64,000 bases of DNA from Paenibacillus woosongensis (GTDB taxonomy: Bacteria; Bacillota; Bacilli; Paenibacillales; Paenibacillaceae). Below, one piece after another: positions 35,524-63,400 of the stretch. A program made the translations under genes and the position numbers. How positions within the stretch are numbered: the stretch's first letter is position 1; each line of letters opens with the position of its first letter. Below the pieces are notes generated by a model that did not search any database, was not told where the DNA came from, and saw only the letters and a list, made by a program, of their open reading frames with translations. Where the stretch lies: the NCBI RefSeq assembly GCF_030122845.1, contig NZ_CP126084.1:496001-560000 (forward strand), written 5' to 3'.

Positions 35524-36285
35524 TTGACAAAAAACATGCGAAATATATTAAGACTGGCGATTGTTCTGATTGCTGTTGCGGTAATAGGTAATGTAGTGAT
35601 GTATGTAATGGGGAATTCCCCATTCAACGTAGAGAATTTTGATATTCAAAGATCCGCTAGTACAGAGCAAGTTAAAGAACTGTATATTCGAGCCGAGACT
35701 GGGACCGTGAAGATCATTCCGATTGAAGGAAATGAGATCGAAGCGATATTGGAGGGAAGGACGACCAAGAAATGGCTGAAGGACTACCATTTAGTCATGG
35801 ATAAGGAAAGGGGACGAGTCCAGATTGAAATCGTACAGGACAGCAGGATGCGCTTTTTTGACCTCTATACCAAGCTTCAGTTAACGGTAGGCATACCTGC
35901 GGCTGAGCTGGATCAACTGCAGGTCGTCACGGATACGGCAAGTATTTATATAGAATCGGTCCACGCGAATGAATATGAGCTGGCTAGCGATACAGGAAAT
36001 ATAGAAGTGAACGCAGCCGAGGGTCTCCTGAACGTAAAGTCGGACACTGGAGCAATCGAGATAGCCCTTGAACGAATTAACTACGACATCAAGGCTGTGA
36101 CAGATACGGGCGACATTACGATACAGACCGCCAAGGCGCCTGAAGCGCTTCGCACCAAACTTGAAACAGATTCTGGACAAATCCATGTCACATTACCCCA
36201 CTACGAAGATGATCATATCGGCGATGGAGGACCGCTATTGCATCTTGTCTCCGACACTGGCAACCTCATTATTGAACATAAATAA
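35524..36285 (+). CDS. DUF4097-type beta-helix protein with membrane anchor
   Basis: The 253-residue protein has an N-terminal membrane anchor (ILRLAIVLIAVAVIGNVVMYVMG) and an outside domain of regular beta repeats, including DTASIYIESVHAN, SDTGNIEVNAAEG, SDTGAIEIALERI and TDTGDITIQTAKA. The repeating S/T-D-T-G turns are characteristic of DUF4097. TTG 35524 is the in-frame start nearest the gggagg at 35506; ATG 35536 is an alternative. It is part of the PadR/HAAS transcript. The function is unknown, probably envelope stress sensing. Confidence 0.8.
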   Translation: MTKNMRNILRLAIVLIAVAVIGNVVMYVMGNSPFNVENFDIQRSASTEQVKELYIRAETGTVKIIPIEGNEIEAILEGRTTKKWLKDYHLVMDKERGRVQIEIVQDSRMRFFDLYTKLQLTVGIPAAELDQLQVVTDTASIYIESVHANEYELASDTGNIEVNAAEGLLNVKSDTGAIEIALERINYDIKAVTDTGDITIQTAKAPEALRTKLETDSGQIHVTLPHYEDDHIGDGGPLLHLVSDTGNLIIEHK

Positions 36286-36451
36286 GCAGCCCTCTCGTAT
36301 ATGTCTACCTACTAGATATGCAGAATAACCACTCACCATGATCATAACAACTAATTTGCAGCAACAGATGAACCCGATGGCCAATTGCGCGCTACGAATG
36401 TAAAAAAATGAAATTTAAAATATAAAATGTTATTTCCAAGGAGGAATATTT

Positions 36452-37228
36452 ATGATTACGGCCAATGCCAAGAAGGTTGTTATCATCGAGGCGGTTAATT
36501 TGTGCAAATCTTATTCTATGGGAACTGAACAGTTCCATGCGGCCAAAGGTGTAAATCTTCAGTTGTATGAGGGGGATTTCACGGTCATTATGGGCAGCTC
36601 GGGCTCGGGCAAATCCACACTGCTGTATATGCTGAGCGGTCTGGATACGATAACTTCCGGAGAGGTATATTTTAAGGGTCAGCGAATCGACCAATATTCG
36701 GAGAAGGAGATCACAGATTTTCGATCCAATAAAATCGGTTACGTTTATCAATCGATCAACTTAATCCCGGATTTCACCTTATTGGAAAATGTCGCTTTTC
36801 CCGGATATGTGGCTGGTCGCAGTAAGAATGCAATTAATATACAGGCCATGACCCTGCTGCAAATGATGGGCATTGCTGAGCAGGCAGACCGTCTGCCGTC
36901 CCAGGTATCCGGCGGACAGCAGCAGCGGGCAGCCATTGCCCGGGCGATGATCAACTCTCCTGAGGTTATTTTTGCCGATGAGCCGACGGGGGCGCTTAGT
37001 CAGGAGCAAGGCACAATCATTTTGGATATTTTGACGGAAATGAACCAAAAGTCTCAATCCATAGTTATGGTTACACATGATATTAAGGCAGCCTGCAGAG
37101 CGGATCGCCTGATTCTAGTGAAGGATGGAAACATAGACGGGATATTGGAACTCGGCAAGTATTCCCCGGATCAATTAAAGGACAGAGAAAACCAAATCTT
37201 TATGTTTATGTCGGGAAAGGGGCGGTAA
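36452..37228 (+). CDS. ABC transporter ATPase (MacB/LolD type)
   Basis: The 258-residue ATPase has Walker [10 protein letters not shown], signature [15 protein letters not shown], Walker [12 protein letters not shown] and the switch His in MVTHD. This group pairs with FtsX-like permeases to move peptides or lipids or to drive mechanotransmission. aaggagg precedes ATG 36452. The paired permease gene starts 4 bases after its stop codon. Confidence 0.92.
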   Translation: MITANAKKVVIIEAVNLCKSYSMGTEQFHAAKGVNLQLYEGDFTVIMGSSGSGKSTLLYMLSGLDTITSGEVYFKGQRIDQYSEKEITDFRSNKIGYVYQSINLIPDFTLLENVAFPGYVAGRSKNAINIQAMTLLQMMGIAEQADRLPSQVSGGQQQRAAIARAMINSPEVIFADEPTGALSQEQGTIILDILTEMNQKSQSIVMVTHDIKAACRADRLILVKDGNIDGILELGKYSPDQLKDRENQIFMFMSGKGR

Positions 37229-37231
37229 CGG

Positions 37232-39643
37232 ATGTATGCGATATGGAAGCTATGCTGGTCGAATCTAAAAAGTAAAAAAGTACAAAACAGCTTCATGGCG
37301 ATCATCATCATGTTATCTGCCCTGCTTCTCTCCACGGCGATATTGGTCATCAACAACACGAACCGGGTATATGAGAATATGCATGCCAAGGTTCAGGGCG
37401 CCCATCAAATTCTGCGGCTGGAGAACGGTATTCATGATCCTAATCAGGTTCATCAGTGGTGGTCCGGACAGCAGGGGGTTACGGCCTCGGAGATGATGCG
37501 GTACCGCTATCTGTCCAGTATGTCGCATGCCGGTGAAGAAATTCCTAATGTCGACTTGTTCATGATGGATACGCCGAGAGGACCTTTTCCCGTCGATAAG
37601 CTCTTGTTTGTACAAGGGGGGGAGACACAGGCTCCCAAGCCTGGGACAGCCTGGATTCCGACATCTCTCGCTTATTCCAATGATATACAGGTAGGCGATC
37701 CAATCGAATTCAAGACGGACAAGGAAACCTTCCGTCTGCAGGTCGCTGCGGTGGTCGTGGACATCTCCTACTGCTCGCCGTTTGCGACCAGCGGGAGAAT
37801 ATGGATGAATGGCCAGGATTACAATACCCATATGGCCTCGCTGCAAGGCGGCGACATGTATATGACAGGGCTCCGTTTTGATGATTATAGCCAAAACCGT
37901 GCTTACTGGGAGAGCTTCGAGAAGTTCTTGGGCACACCTTACTTGGAGTCAGTGAAAGATTTCGAAAGCATTTCCTCCTACTATATGATTGCCAATCAAG
38001 TCATCAGCTTTATTATGGTCTTCCTGGCAGTCGTCATGATATCCGTTGCTCTATATACGCTTGGATTTACAATTTCCGATGCGATTCTGTCGAGCTACAA
38101 GACGATTGGCATTATCAAATCCGTTGGCCTATCTTCTCGAAAAGTGGTTGCGGCTTATGTGACGCAATATACGCTGCTGGCGTTTGTCTCGGTCATTCCG
38201 GGAATTTTGTTAAGTTATGTGTTCTCGAACAATATCGTTAGCAGCTCGATGGCCTATCTCAATACAGGCACAGCGGATATGAATGTTCAATTTTCGGCTA
38301 TTGCAATCTGGTTGGGGGTAGCGGTGGTCGCGGTCATATTCCTGTCTGCCCTGCTGTTCTCCTACAAAGCTCGTGGTATTGAGCCTGCACAGGCGATTCG
38401 TTATGGCATGTCGGAGAAGGACAGCTCCAAACAATCGGGCCGAAGAAGCACTTGGAAGAAGAAGCTGCTGAAGCTGGGTTCCCTTCCAACGGAGATGATC
38501 ATCGGACTAAGGGGCGTAACGAAAAATATACGGGGTTCTGCATTGATCATTTTGATCACGGCGTTGTCTACTTCAGTGCTCGTTTTTGGATTTTTGTTCG
38601 TGTACAGCATTTCCTCCATTCATGGAACTATTGCGAAATGGGGATATGATTCGGCCGACCTATCGGTAAGGATTGATAATCCGGCCAAATTGACCTATGA
38701 GCAGCTTCACGAAGAAGTGCTATCGGATCAAAGGGTCAAGAACTTTAGCCGTTATGGAGACGCCAATGCCGTATTGCCGATCAACAAAGAATTGGCAGCC
38801 GAAATGGAGCAGGATACGATGGGAATTTTGCTGACGGTGGCTGAGGGAAACTATGATGAGATTGGTTATGAGAACGTCAAAGGGCGCAATCCGATGAACG
38901 GCCAAGAAATTTCAATCGGCGTCAATATTGCTAAAAGCTTGAACGTCGATGTAGGTGATCCGCTCGACATTTACATCGAAGGAGAGAAGCATACGCTTAC
39001 TGTGACGGGGATCTATCAGGCAATCGCGAACATGTCCTACACGGGACGCATAACAGCTGACGTTGTTAGAAAGGTTAATCCCGACTATGGCGCTGTGATG
39101 AACACGACCTTTATCAATCTGCAGGACGGCGTCTCTATTGATCAATTCGTAAGTGAATTGCATCATAAATACGGCAGTGCGATCTGGACGGCAAGCCAAG
39201 CGACGCTAGTGGATGAGGTGTTCTCTCAAGCGGTTACTATATTGATTTTGCCCATGTCGGTTATGGCTCTGTTGTTCATCGTCATTACGTTCGTTATTAT
39301 CTACAGCATCTGCCGGATCAACATGAAGAAGGAGAGCCGAACCTATGGCATTTACAAATCAATTGGCATGACCTCCAGGCAAATTCGCATGGCGGTAACT
39401 GCTGGAATTCTAGTAGTGTCGGCGATTGGGGCTTTAGTGGGAGTTCCCCTCGGATTAATAGGTCTTCCTCCTCTGCTGAATTTCATTCTGGCCGATTATG
39501 GAATAGTTGAGGTGCCATTAATTTTGAATGGAGGAGGGATTGCCGCGATGATTCCCCTGAGTATCGTGGCTGCATGTCTGGGATCTTGGTTCGCCTCCAG
39601 ATCTGTTCAAACGACATCGCCGCGAATCCTGACGGTTGAATAA
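37232..39643 (+). CDS. ABC transporter permease with two FtsX domains
   Basis: The 803-residue membrane protein has an N-terminal span (SFMAIIIMLSALLLSTAILV), a large outside domain, an FtsX unit near 250-390 (ISFIMVFLAVVMISVALYTL), a second span and outside domain, and a final FtsX unit near 660-795 (LILPMSVMALLFIVITFVII; SIGMTSRQIRMAV). The layout resembles BceB-like or YtrF/MacB-like exporters used against antimicrobial peptides, but lacks the exact ten-span BceB signature as far as I can see. With its ATPase it may protect the envelope, possibly from the lipopeptide encoded next door. Confidence 0.88.
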   Translation: MYAIWKLCWSNLKSKKVQNSFMAIIIMLSALLLSTAILVINNTNRVYENMHAKVQGAHQILRLENGIHDPNQVHQWWSGQQGVTASEMMRYRYLSSMSHAGEEIPNVDLFMMDTPRGPFPVDKLLFVQGGETQAPKPGTAWIPTSLAYSNDIQVGDPIEFKTDKETFRLQVAAVVVDISYCSPFATSGRIWMNGQDYNTHMASLQGGDMYMTGLRFDDYSQNRAYWESFEKFLGTPYLESVKDFESISSYYMIANQVISFIMVFLAVVMISVALYTLGFTISDAILSSYKTIGIIKSVGLSSRKVVAAYVTQYTLLAFVSVIPGILLSYVFSNNIVSSSMAYLNTGTADMNVQFSAIAIWLGVAVVAVIFLSALLFSYKARGIEPAQAIRYGMSEKDSSKQSGRRSTWKKKLLKLGSLPTEMIIGLRGVTKNIRGSALIILITALSTSVLVFGFLFVYSISSIHGTIAKWGYDSADLSVRIDNPAKLTYEQLHEEVLSDQRVKNFSRYGDANAVLPINKELAAEMEQDTMGILLTVAEGNYDEIGYENVKGRNPMNGQEISIGVNIAKSLNVDVGDPLDIYIEGEKHTLTVTGIYQAIANMSYTGRITADVVRKVNPDYGAVMNTTFINLQDGVSIDQFVSELHHKYGSAIWTASQATLVDEVFSQAVTILILPMSVMALLFIVITFVIIYSICRINMKKESRTYGIYKSIGMTSRQIRMAVTAGILVVSAIGALVGVPLGLIGLPPLLNFILADYGIVEVPLILNGGGIAAMIPLSIVAACLGSWFASRSVQTTSPRILTVE

Positions 39644-39689
39644 ATAAATTTTTTTACTAGTCCAAAATTCTTGAAAATAAATGTTTGCA

Positions 39690-39727
39690 AAAAACGGCTT
39701 GCTGGCCTGTCCAGCGGCCTTTTTGCT
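39690..39727 (+). terminator. Terminator after the exporter operon
   Basis: aaaaacggc pairs imperfectly with gcctttttg around an inner gctgg/ccagc stem. The T-run ttttt follows. Confidence 0.6.
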
Positions 39728-39795
39728 GTTTCTGAAAAAAATACATAATACAACATTTTTAACATGAAACTTACACAACTCTTACATTATTTGGA

Positions 39796-39824
39796 TTGAC
39801 TTTGAAAAAGAATATATGTAATGT
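39796..39824 (+). promoter_or_regulatory. Promoter of the lipopeptide synthetase operon
   Basis: ttgact (39796-39801) and taatgt (39819-39824) are spaced 17 bases, in an AT-rich gap of 415 bases. The first start codon is at 40059, so the transcript would carry an untranslated leader of about 230 bases. I see no clear hairpin-based switch in the leader. Confidence 0.55.
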
Positions 39825-40058
39825 TATTTTATGGGAAGCAAACTCTATTATGTATTTATGTAATTTACAAGATTAAATGACATTAAAAACCTCATCTTTA
39901 GAGCTATTTTTTCTAAACCCACTTTGAAACATCCACGACTCCACATTAATCGCTATAACATCCTACTCGAAATGCAAGTAACTCTCTAACTCACAATTCA
40001 ATTTACTAACAAAATTTGGAAAAACGTCAAAAAAACAATAGGGAATTGAGGTCTGCTT

Positions 40059-41282
40059 ATGACAAAAACGGCCTTTTTGTTTCCGGGGCAAGGTTCCCAA
40101 TATGTCGGAATGGGGAAAAAATTGCGGGATCAATTCGCCAGGGCAAGACATCTGTTCGAGGAAGCAAATGATACATTGGGCTTCGATCTTGCCAAGCTGT
40201 GTTTCGAAGGGAGTTCTTCGGAACTCATGCAGACGATGAACACGCAGCCGGCTATTTTGGCCGTAAGCGTTGCTGCCTTTGAAATCGGTAAGGAAGAACT
40301 GGGCTGGGAGCCCTATTTGCTGGCCGGACATAGTCTGGGAGAATATTCGGCCCTAGTGTGCAGCGGCCTCTTGTCGTTTTCAGACGGGCTTCGCATCGTC
40401 AGGAAGCGGGGAATGCTGATGCAAGCGGCAGTTGCCTCCAGCCTAGGAGCCATGGCAGCCGTGATTCATGTACCCAGGGAACCCTTGGAGATGTGGTGCC
40501 GTCAGGCTTCTACGGCCACGAAACAGGTAGTTGTTGCATGCTGCAATTCACGGAGCCAGCATGTGATTGCTGGGCACCAGGAGGCAGTCCATACCGTCGT
40601 TGAGAGGCTGGAAGCCGTGCCGGGCGCGGTTGTGAAGTATTTGAATGTCAGCGCTCCGTTCCACAGCCCGCTAATGCAAACCGCAGCCGATCAGCTCATC
40701 GCTGAACTGAATCAGTATGAAACCCTGGATGGGCAATGGCCCATTATTTCTAACGTCACTGCCCGGCCCTACCAGCGGCAGGAGCTGAATGAGCTTCTTT
40801 ACCGCCAGATGACCCATCCGGTTCGCTGGCTGGAGACGATGGAGTACATGTACCGCAATGGAGTCGACCGGACGGTGGAAGTCGGGCCGCGGCAGGTTCT
40901 GACTCAGCTTATGAATGACACCTATCCCGACATAGAAACCTACCATTTTGACAATCCACTAGAATTAGAGCACTTACGTTCCGCATTTAACGCAGATAAT
41001 AACCGCGCAGCAACTATCGTCAATATTCGGGAAGCTTTTACAGCAGCTGTAATTGCCCGAAGCCGCAATGAGAATAATGACCAGCATATGACAGGCGTTA
41101 TCTTGCCAATCCAGCAAATAAGACAACTCATAGAACAGATTGAACGCGACCGCGGCTTGAATATGGCTCAGGCGGTACACCAGATCAAGGAGCAGCTGCA
41201 ATTTATCTTAACTACCAAGCAGCTATCACCGGATGAGCAGTCGAGAATAATTAGAAAAATACCGTCTGGGGCCGTAAATTAA
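40059..41282 (+). CDS. Trans-acting malonyl-CoA acyltransferase (FenF/ItuD type)
   Basis: The 407-residue enzyme loads malonyl units onto a carrier protein. It has FPGQGSQYVGMG at the N-terminus, nucleophile Ser92 in GHSLGEYSAL, and His202 in SAPFHSPLM. After the acyltransferase fold (to about 300) there is a further region of about 100 residues with a helical stretch (LPIQQIRQLIEQIERD), longer than housekeeping FabD and like FenF/ItuD of mycosubtilin and iturin operons. The next gene encodes a ketosynthase with no acyltransferase of its own, so this protein should serve it in trans. It is the first gene of the synthetase operon. Confidence 0.9.
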   Translation: MTKTAFLFPGQGSQYVGMGKKLRDQFARARHLFEEANDTLGFDLAKLCFEGSSSELMQTMNTQPAILAVSVAAFEIGKEELGWEPYLLAGHSLGEYSALVCSGLLSFSDGLRIVRKRGMLMQAAVASSLGAMAAVIHVPREPLEMWCRQASTATKQVVVACCNSRSQHVIAGHQEAVHTVVERLEAVPGAVVKYLNVSAPFHSPLMQTAADQLIAELNQYETLDGQWPIISNVTARPYQRQELNELLYRQMTHPVRWLETMEYMYRNGVDRTVEVGPRQVLTQLMNDTYPDIETYHFDNPLELEHLRSAFNADNNRAATIVNIREAFTAAVIARSRNENNDQHMTGVILPIQQIRQLIEQIERDRGLNMAQAVHQIKEQLQFILTTKQLSPDEQSRIIRKIPSGAVN

Positions 41283-41289
41283 TCGCTAA

Positions 41290-57417
<16,128 letters not shown>

Positions 57418-57490
57418 TACGGCCGACAGTGGAAGCGACCGAATCGGCAGCAAGGTTCGGTCGCCAAAGTAGAGGGGGAGTGAATCAAAT

Positions 57491-60400
57491 TTGAGCAGCC
57501 ATGAAATCGAAAACATATACCCGCTGACGCCAACGCAAGAGGGAATTTTGTTCCATTCGCTGGTTGATCCTGATTCTGAAGCGTATTTTGAACATGTGTC
57601 CTTCACGATCAGAGGGAAGCTGTGTTACCGAACGATGGAACAGAGCTTTGCAAAATTGGTCGAACGCTACGACGTTTTAAGGACGGTATTTATCTATACA
57701 GAGACTGAACAGCCGCTGCAAATCGTACTCAGCCAACGCGAGCCGCGCATGGATTATACGGATTTATCTGCTTATTCCACCGATGAACGGCAGCGATGGA
57801 TCGAAGAGTATAAAGCCCGGGATCAGCAGCAGAAATTCGACCTGGAGACGGGGCCATTGATTCGGATGGCAATTTTCAGAATCGATGAACGCACCCATCA
57901 AATCATTTGGAGATTTCATCATATTATTATGGATGGCTGGTGCCTCGGCATTCTTGCCCGGGATTTATTCCATATTTATGAGGCTCTCGCTGCCAATGCT
58001 CCGATTCAACTGTCCCCACCGTATCCTTATAGTGATTATATCCAGTGGCTGGGCGAGCAGGATCAGGACGAGGCTCTACAGTACTGGAGAGACTATTTGG
58101 ACGGTTATGAATTGCAGGCCGCGATCCCTTCCTCCAGGGGGGCTGGAGAGAAGGGGGGGTTCGACCACCGCAAATACCCATTTAAATGGGATGCCGAGAC
58201 GACACGCAGATTGCACAAGCTGGCAGTCGACAATCAGGTTACGCTCAGTACGGTGTTCCATGCGTTATGGGGAATTTTGCTGCAGCAATACAACCATAGC
58301 GAGGATGTCGTATTCGGTTCCGTCGTATCGGGAAGGCCTCCGGAGCTGCCCGGGATCGAGAGCATGGTGGGCCTGTTCATTAATACGGTTCCTTTGCGGG
58401 TCAAAAGCGATGAACATACCTCCTTCCAGGAGCTGCTGCGCAAGGTGCATGATTCGATCCTGGAGGCCAACCGGTATAACTATGTTTCGCTTGCAGATAT
58501 TCAGTCGGGAACGGTGCTGAAACAGCATCTTATCAACCATATCGTTGTATTCGAGAACTATCCGCTGGAGACGGCAGCCGACGGCGATGGGGAACAGCAG
58601 CTTGCTATTACCGACAGTGAAATGATGGAGCATACGAATTATGATCTGGACGTTACGGTGTTTCCCGAGGACGAGCTGGAAGTACTGCTTACCTATAACG
58701 GAAACATATACGACGAGGAGTTTTTGCGAAGGCTGGAAGGTCATTTGAAGCAAATTACAGCGGCGGTATTAGACAATGAGCGAATCCTTGTCCGGGATAT
58801 CGAAATGATTACGGCAGGGGAAAAGCAAAAGCTATTATTCGAGTTTAACCGGACGGATAAGGATTATCAGTTCGACAAGCCTGCGCATCAGCTGTTTGAA
58901 GAACGGGCGCGTCTTCACCCCTCTAAAATTGCGCTTCTCTATCAAGGGGAGCAAATCACCTACGAGCAGTTAAACCGCAATGCGAACCGGCTCGCCCGGG
59001 TATTCCGGGAACGGGGACTTGGACATGGCGATTTCGCGGCGGTGATGCTGGATCGCTCGCCGTTCATGGTTGAAAGCGTACTGGCTATATGGAAATTGGG
59101 AGCAGCTTACATACCGGTAGATGCCCATTATCCCGAGGATAGAAAGGCTGGGATCATCGCCGACTCGGACGCTCGAATTGTCGTCACGTTATCGGAGTAC
59201 GTGGAAGACGGGCTGCGTGTCGATTACTCGGGCCGATTTGTGGAGATGGACAAAGTCGTCGTTCCGGCGGAGGAAGCGGACAGCCATGATCTTAATCTCC
59301 CGGTGGAGATTACCGACCTAGCTTATACGCTGTTTACCTCGGGATCGACGGGAAAGCCCAAGGGAGTCATGATCGAGCATCTGGGGATGCTGAACCATAT
59401 TTGGGCTGAAGCCGACGATCTTGGCTTGTCCGAGGACATCGTATTTGCCCAAACGGCGAATCATTGCTTCGATATTTCGGTATGGCAGTTCTTCGGCGCT
59501 CTGGTGCTTGGGGGAACGACGGCAATATACCCAGATGAGCTGATTCTTGCGCCCGGGCAGTTCATCAATCAGGTGATTCGCGATCAAGTGACACTGCTCG
59601 AGGTTGTGCCTTCATATTTGGCGGTTTTACTGGATTTGGTGGAGGAGCGTTCGCTTCGCTTTGAACACTTGCAGCATTTGCTGATTACCGGGGAAGCAGC
59701 CACTCCGGCATTGGTTGCACGCTGGTTTGCGCTATGTCCCGGGATCAAGATGGTGAATGCATACGGACCGGCGGAAGCCTCCGACGACATATGTCAATAT
59801 GTGATGGAGCAGACACCGGAGAACAGGGAGTATATTCCGGTGGGCAAGCCGCTGTCCAACATCCGGATATATATCGTGAACCGGCAAATGCATTTATGTC
59901 CCGTAGGGATTATCGGTGAAATATGCGTGGCCGGCATTGCGGTCGGGAGAGGATATCTCAACGATCCTCTGCGGACCGGGGAGGCCTTCACGGAGGATCC
60001 GTTTGCGTCGCAGCCGGGCGTCAGATTGTATAAAACGGGCGATTTGGGCAGATGGCTTCCGGACGGCAACATCGAATTCGTCGGCCGTAAGGATCATCAG
60101 GTCAAAATAAGAGGATTCCGCATTGAGCTCGGGGAAATCGAGCATCGGCTGGCCGAGCATGAACAGGTTCGGGAGGCCGCGGTGCTCGTGAAGGGAAGCG
60201 GAGAAGCGGAGAAGTATTTATGCGCTTATTTCACCGCGAACATCGATCTCGGCATATCCGAAATAAAGGAGTATTTAAGCCGTTGTGTGCCGGAATATAT
60301 GATTCCCTCCGTTTTTATGCAGCTCGAGGAAATGCCGCATAATGCCAACGGGAAGATTAACCGCAGCCAGCTTCCGGACCCCGTTCATCATCGTCTGGAC

Positions 60401-63400
60401 GCCCCGTTTGTACCTGCCCGGAACGCTGTGGAAGAGGCGCTGGTGTCGATTTGGGCGGAGGTTCTGGACGTAAGGCGGGTAAGCGTTCAGGATGACTTCT
60501 TCGCCTTGGGCGGCCATTCTCTGAAAGCAACGGTCATCGTCTCCAGAATCCATGGGGAGCTAGGCGCGGATGTGAAGGTGAAGGATATTTTCCAATATCC
60601 AACCGTAGCGCAGCTGGCCGAGCATATTCAGGAGCTCGGCGCCAGACCGTGCGCCGCGTCCGCCATCACGCCAGCCCCGGTGCAAGACTACTACCCGGTG
60701 AGTCCGGCGCAAAGAAGGATGTATGTGCTGCATACGCTGGAGGAATCGGGCTCGACGGCGTATAACATGCCGTTTGCTTATCGTATTCAAGGACGACTGG
60801 ACACCGCTCAATTCCGGCAGGTGGTAATCCGGCTGACCGAACGCCACGAGTGTTTTAGAACGTCCTTCCACGTGGTGGATGGGGAGCTTGTGCAGGTCGT
60901 GCATCCCGAAGCGGAATGCAGGCTGGAAATGGTGGAGCTAAGGGGAGCAGACACGGAGGAAGTAAATCAGCGGATCTCATCGTTTATCCAGCCTTTCGAT
61001 TTAGAAGCGGCACCGCTAATGCGGATGGAACTGCTTCAGCTTGCTCAGGACGAGCATGTCCTGCTGATTGATATGCATCATATTATTTCGGACGGCTTGT
61101 CTGGCGGCATCATGCTGCGTGAGCTGGAGCAGCTGTATCGCGGTGACACGCTGCCGCCGCTAGAGATTCAGTATAAGGATTATGCGATCTGGCTGAACGA
61201 ACGGCTGGCCGGCGAAGAAATGAAGGAGCATGAAGCTTACTGGCTGGAGCATTATCGCGGCGAGCTGCCTGTACTGAACATGCCTCTGGATTATAGAAGA
61301 CCGCCGTTGCAGACCTTTAACGGCTGTACGCTGCAATTTGTGCTTCCGCATGAGCTGTCCGAGGCGCTGCGGGCGCTGGCCCATGACACGGGCTCCACAT
61401 TATATGCGGTGCTGCTGGCCGCCTATAATATTCTGCTGTCGAAATATTCGGGACAGGAGGACATTGTCGTCGGTTCGCCAGTAGCCGGACGGACGCATCA
61501 GGATGTGCAGCAAATGCTGGGCATGTTCATCAATACGGTCGCGCTTCGCAGCTATCCGAAGCGGCATAAGACATTCCGCCAGTTTGTTCATGAGGTGAAG
61601 GATCATACCTTATCGGCAATTGACCATCAGGATTTACCGTTCGAACGATTAGTGGAGCTTCTGAATGTAGAGCGGGATACGAGCCGCAACCCTCTCTTTG
61701 ACACGATGTTCAACTTGACGGATCGGGAGCGGCAGGAAATTCATATCGGCGAAATGCTGTTGACTCCTTACGCGCTGCAGAATGATATTTCCAAATTCGA
61801 TCTTATGCTGGACGTGTACACGGATGCTTCGGAGATTCATTTCGACTTGCAATACAATACGGATTTATTTACGGCCTTTACCGCAGAGCAGCTTGGTCAG
61901 CATTATATGGAGCTGCTGCATAATATCACCGCTGATCCGGATGTGCCTCTAATGAAGCTGGGTATGCTTGCGGCGGAGGAGCGTAAGCAGATTCTGGCGA
62001 TGGGTCAAGGCAAGGCCGCCGATTACGATTTTGACCGTACCGTGCCATCGCGATTTGAACAGTTCGCCTTGGAGCAGCCGGAGGAGCCGGCAGTGCGTTG
62101 CGCCGGAGAGGTGCTAACCTATGCGGAGCTGAATGCTCGGGCAAACCGGCTGGGGCGTTACTTGCAAAGACGATTAGACGAGATTCCGGCAGACACGGTA
62201 GCGGCGGTGATGCTGGAGCGATCGACCGATTTTATTCAAAGTGTGCTTGCCATTTGGAAGGCCGGCGGGGCTTACGTCCCGATCGACATAGAATACGGTG
62301 TTGAGCGCAAAGCGGGGATATTGGAGGATTCCGCCGCCCGGGTGCTCATTACCCGCTCCGAATATTTGCAGGACGGTCTGGAGGATAGATATGCAGGCGT
62401 AATTGTATGTCTTGACCGAATCGCGGCGGATGTCATGGAAGAAAGTCCGGAGAATATCGGCATTGCGCCGGCAGCCGACAGTTTGGCTTATATTTTGTTT
62501 ACCTCCGGATCAACGGGCAAGCCCAAAGGCGTGATGATCGAGCACAAAGGTCTACTGAATCACATTCTAGCGGAGGCCGATGAACTGGGCTTGGATCAAC
62601 GTCTCGTATTCGCTCAGAACGCTAATATCTGTTTTGATATCTCGGTTTGGCAATGTTTTGGCGCGCTGGCCCTGGGAGGGACGACGGCGATTTATTCGCA
62701 GGAGCTTGTACTGGAGGTGGAGCGGTTCCTTGAGAAGGTCATCGAGGACGGGGTAACGCTCCTAGAGGTTGTTCCATCGTACTTGGCGGTGATGCTGGAT
62801 GTCCTGGAACAGACTAGGGCACAGCTGCCTTCGCTCCGTCATTTGTTAATCACGGGCGAAACGATTAAGCCGGATTTGGCCCGAAGGTGGCTGGAGCTGT
62901 ACCCTGGAATTCAAATCGTCAACGCCTATGGGCCCGCGGAGGCTGCTGATGATATTAGCCAATACGTAACCGGGCAGCTGCCGGAAGGGATGGAGATGGT
63001 CCCGATCGGCAAACCGCTGGCGAATTTTAACCTTTATGTAGTGGACGAACAGCTGGAATTATGTCCAGTTGGTGTGTATGGAGAGATTTGCGTGTCCGGC
63101 ATCGGGGTAGGCCGGGGATATATTCATGATCCGGAACGAACGGGCCAGGCTTTCATGCAGGATCCCTTCATGCAGAAGCCAGACGCCAGCCTGCGACTAT
63201 ATCGAACCGGGGATTTAGGGCGCTGGCTTCCTGACGGAAACCTGGAATTCCTCGGGCGCAAGGACTTTCAGGTGAAAATCAGAGGCTTCCGCATTGAGCT
63301 GGAGGAGATCGAGGTTCGTATTTTGCAGGCCCCGCATATCAAGCAGGCGGTTGTGCTGGCTAGAGAGGATGAGAGCGGAAGTAAATACTTATGCGCCTAT

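Noticed and set aside
40059-41282. Housekeeping FabD
   Set aside because: About 100 residues longer at the C-terminus and placed first in a synthetase operon whose ketosynthase lacks its own acyltransferase.
57480-57494. GTG as the start of the second synthetase
   Set aside because: The frame gtg aat caa att tga stops at once; TTG 57491 opens the true frame.
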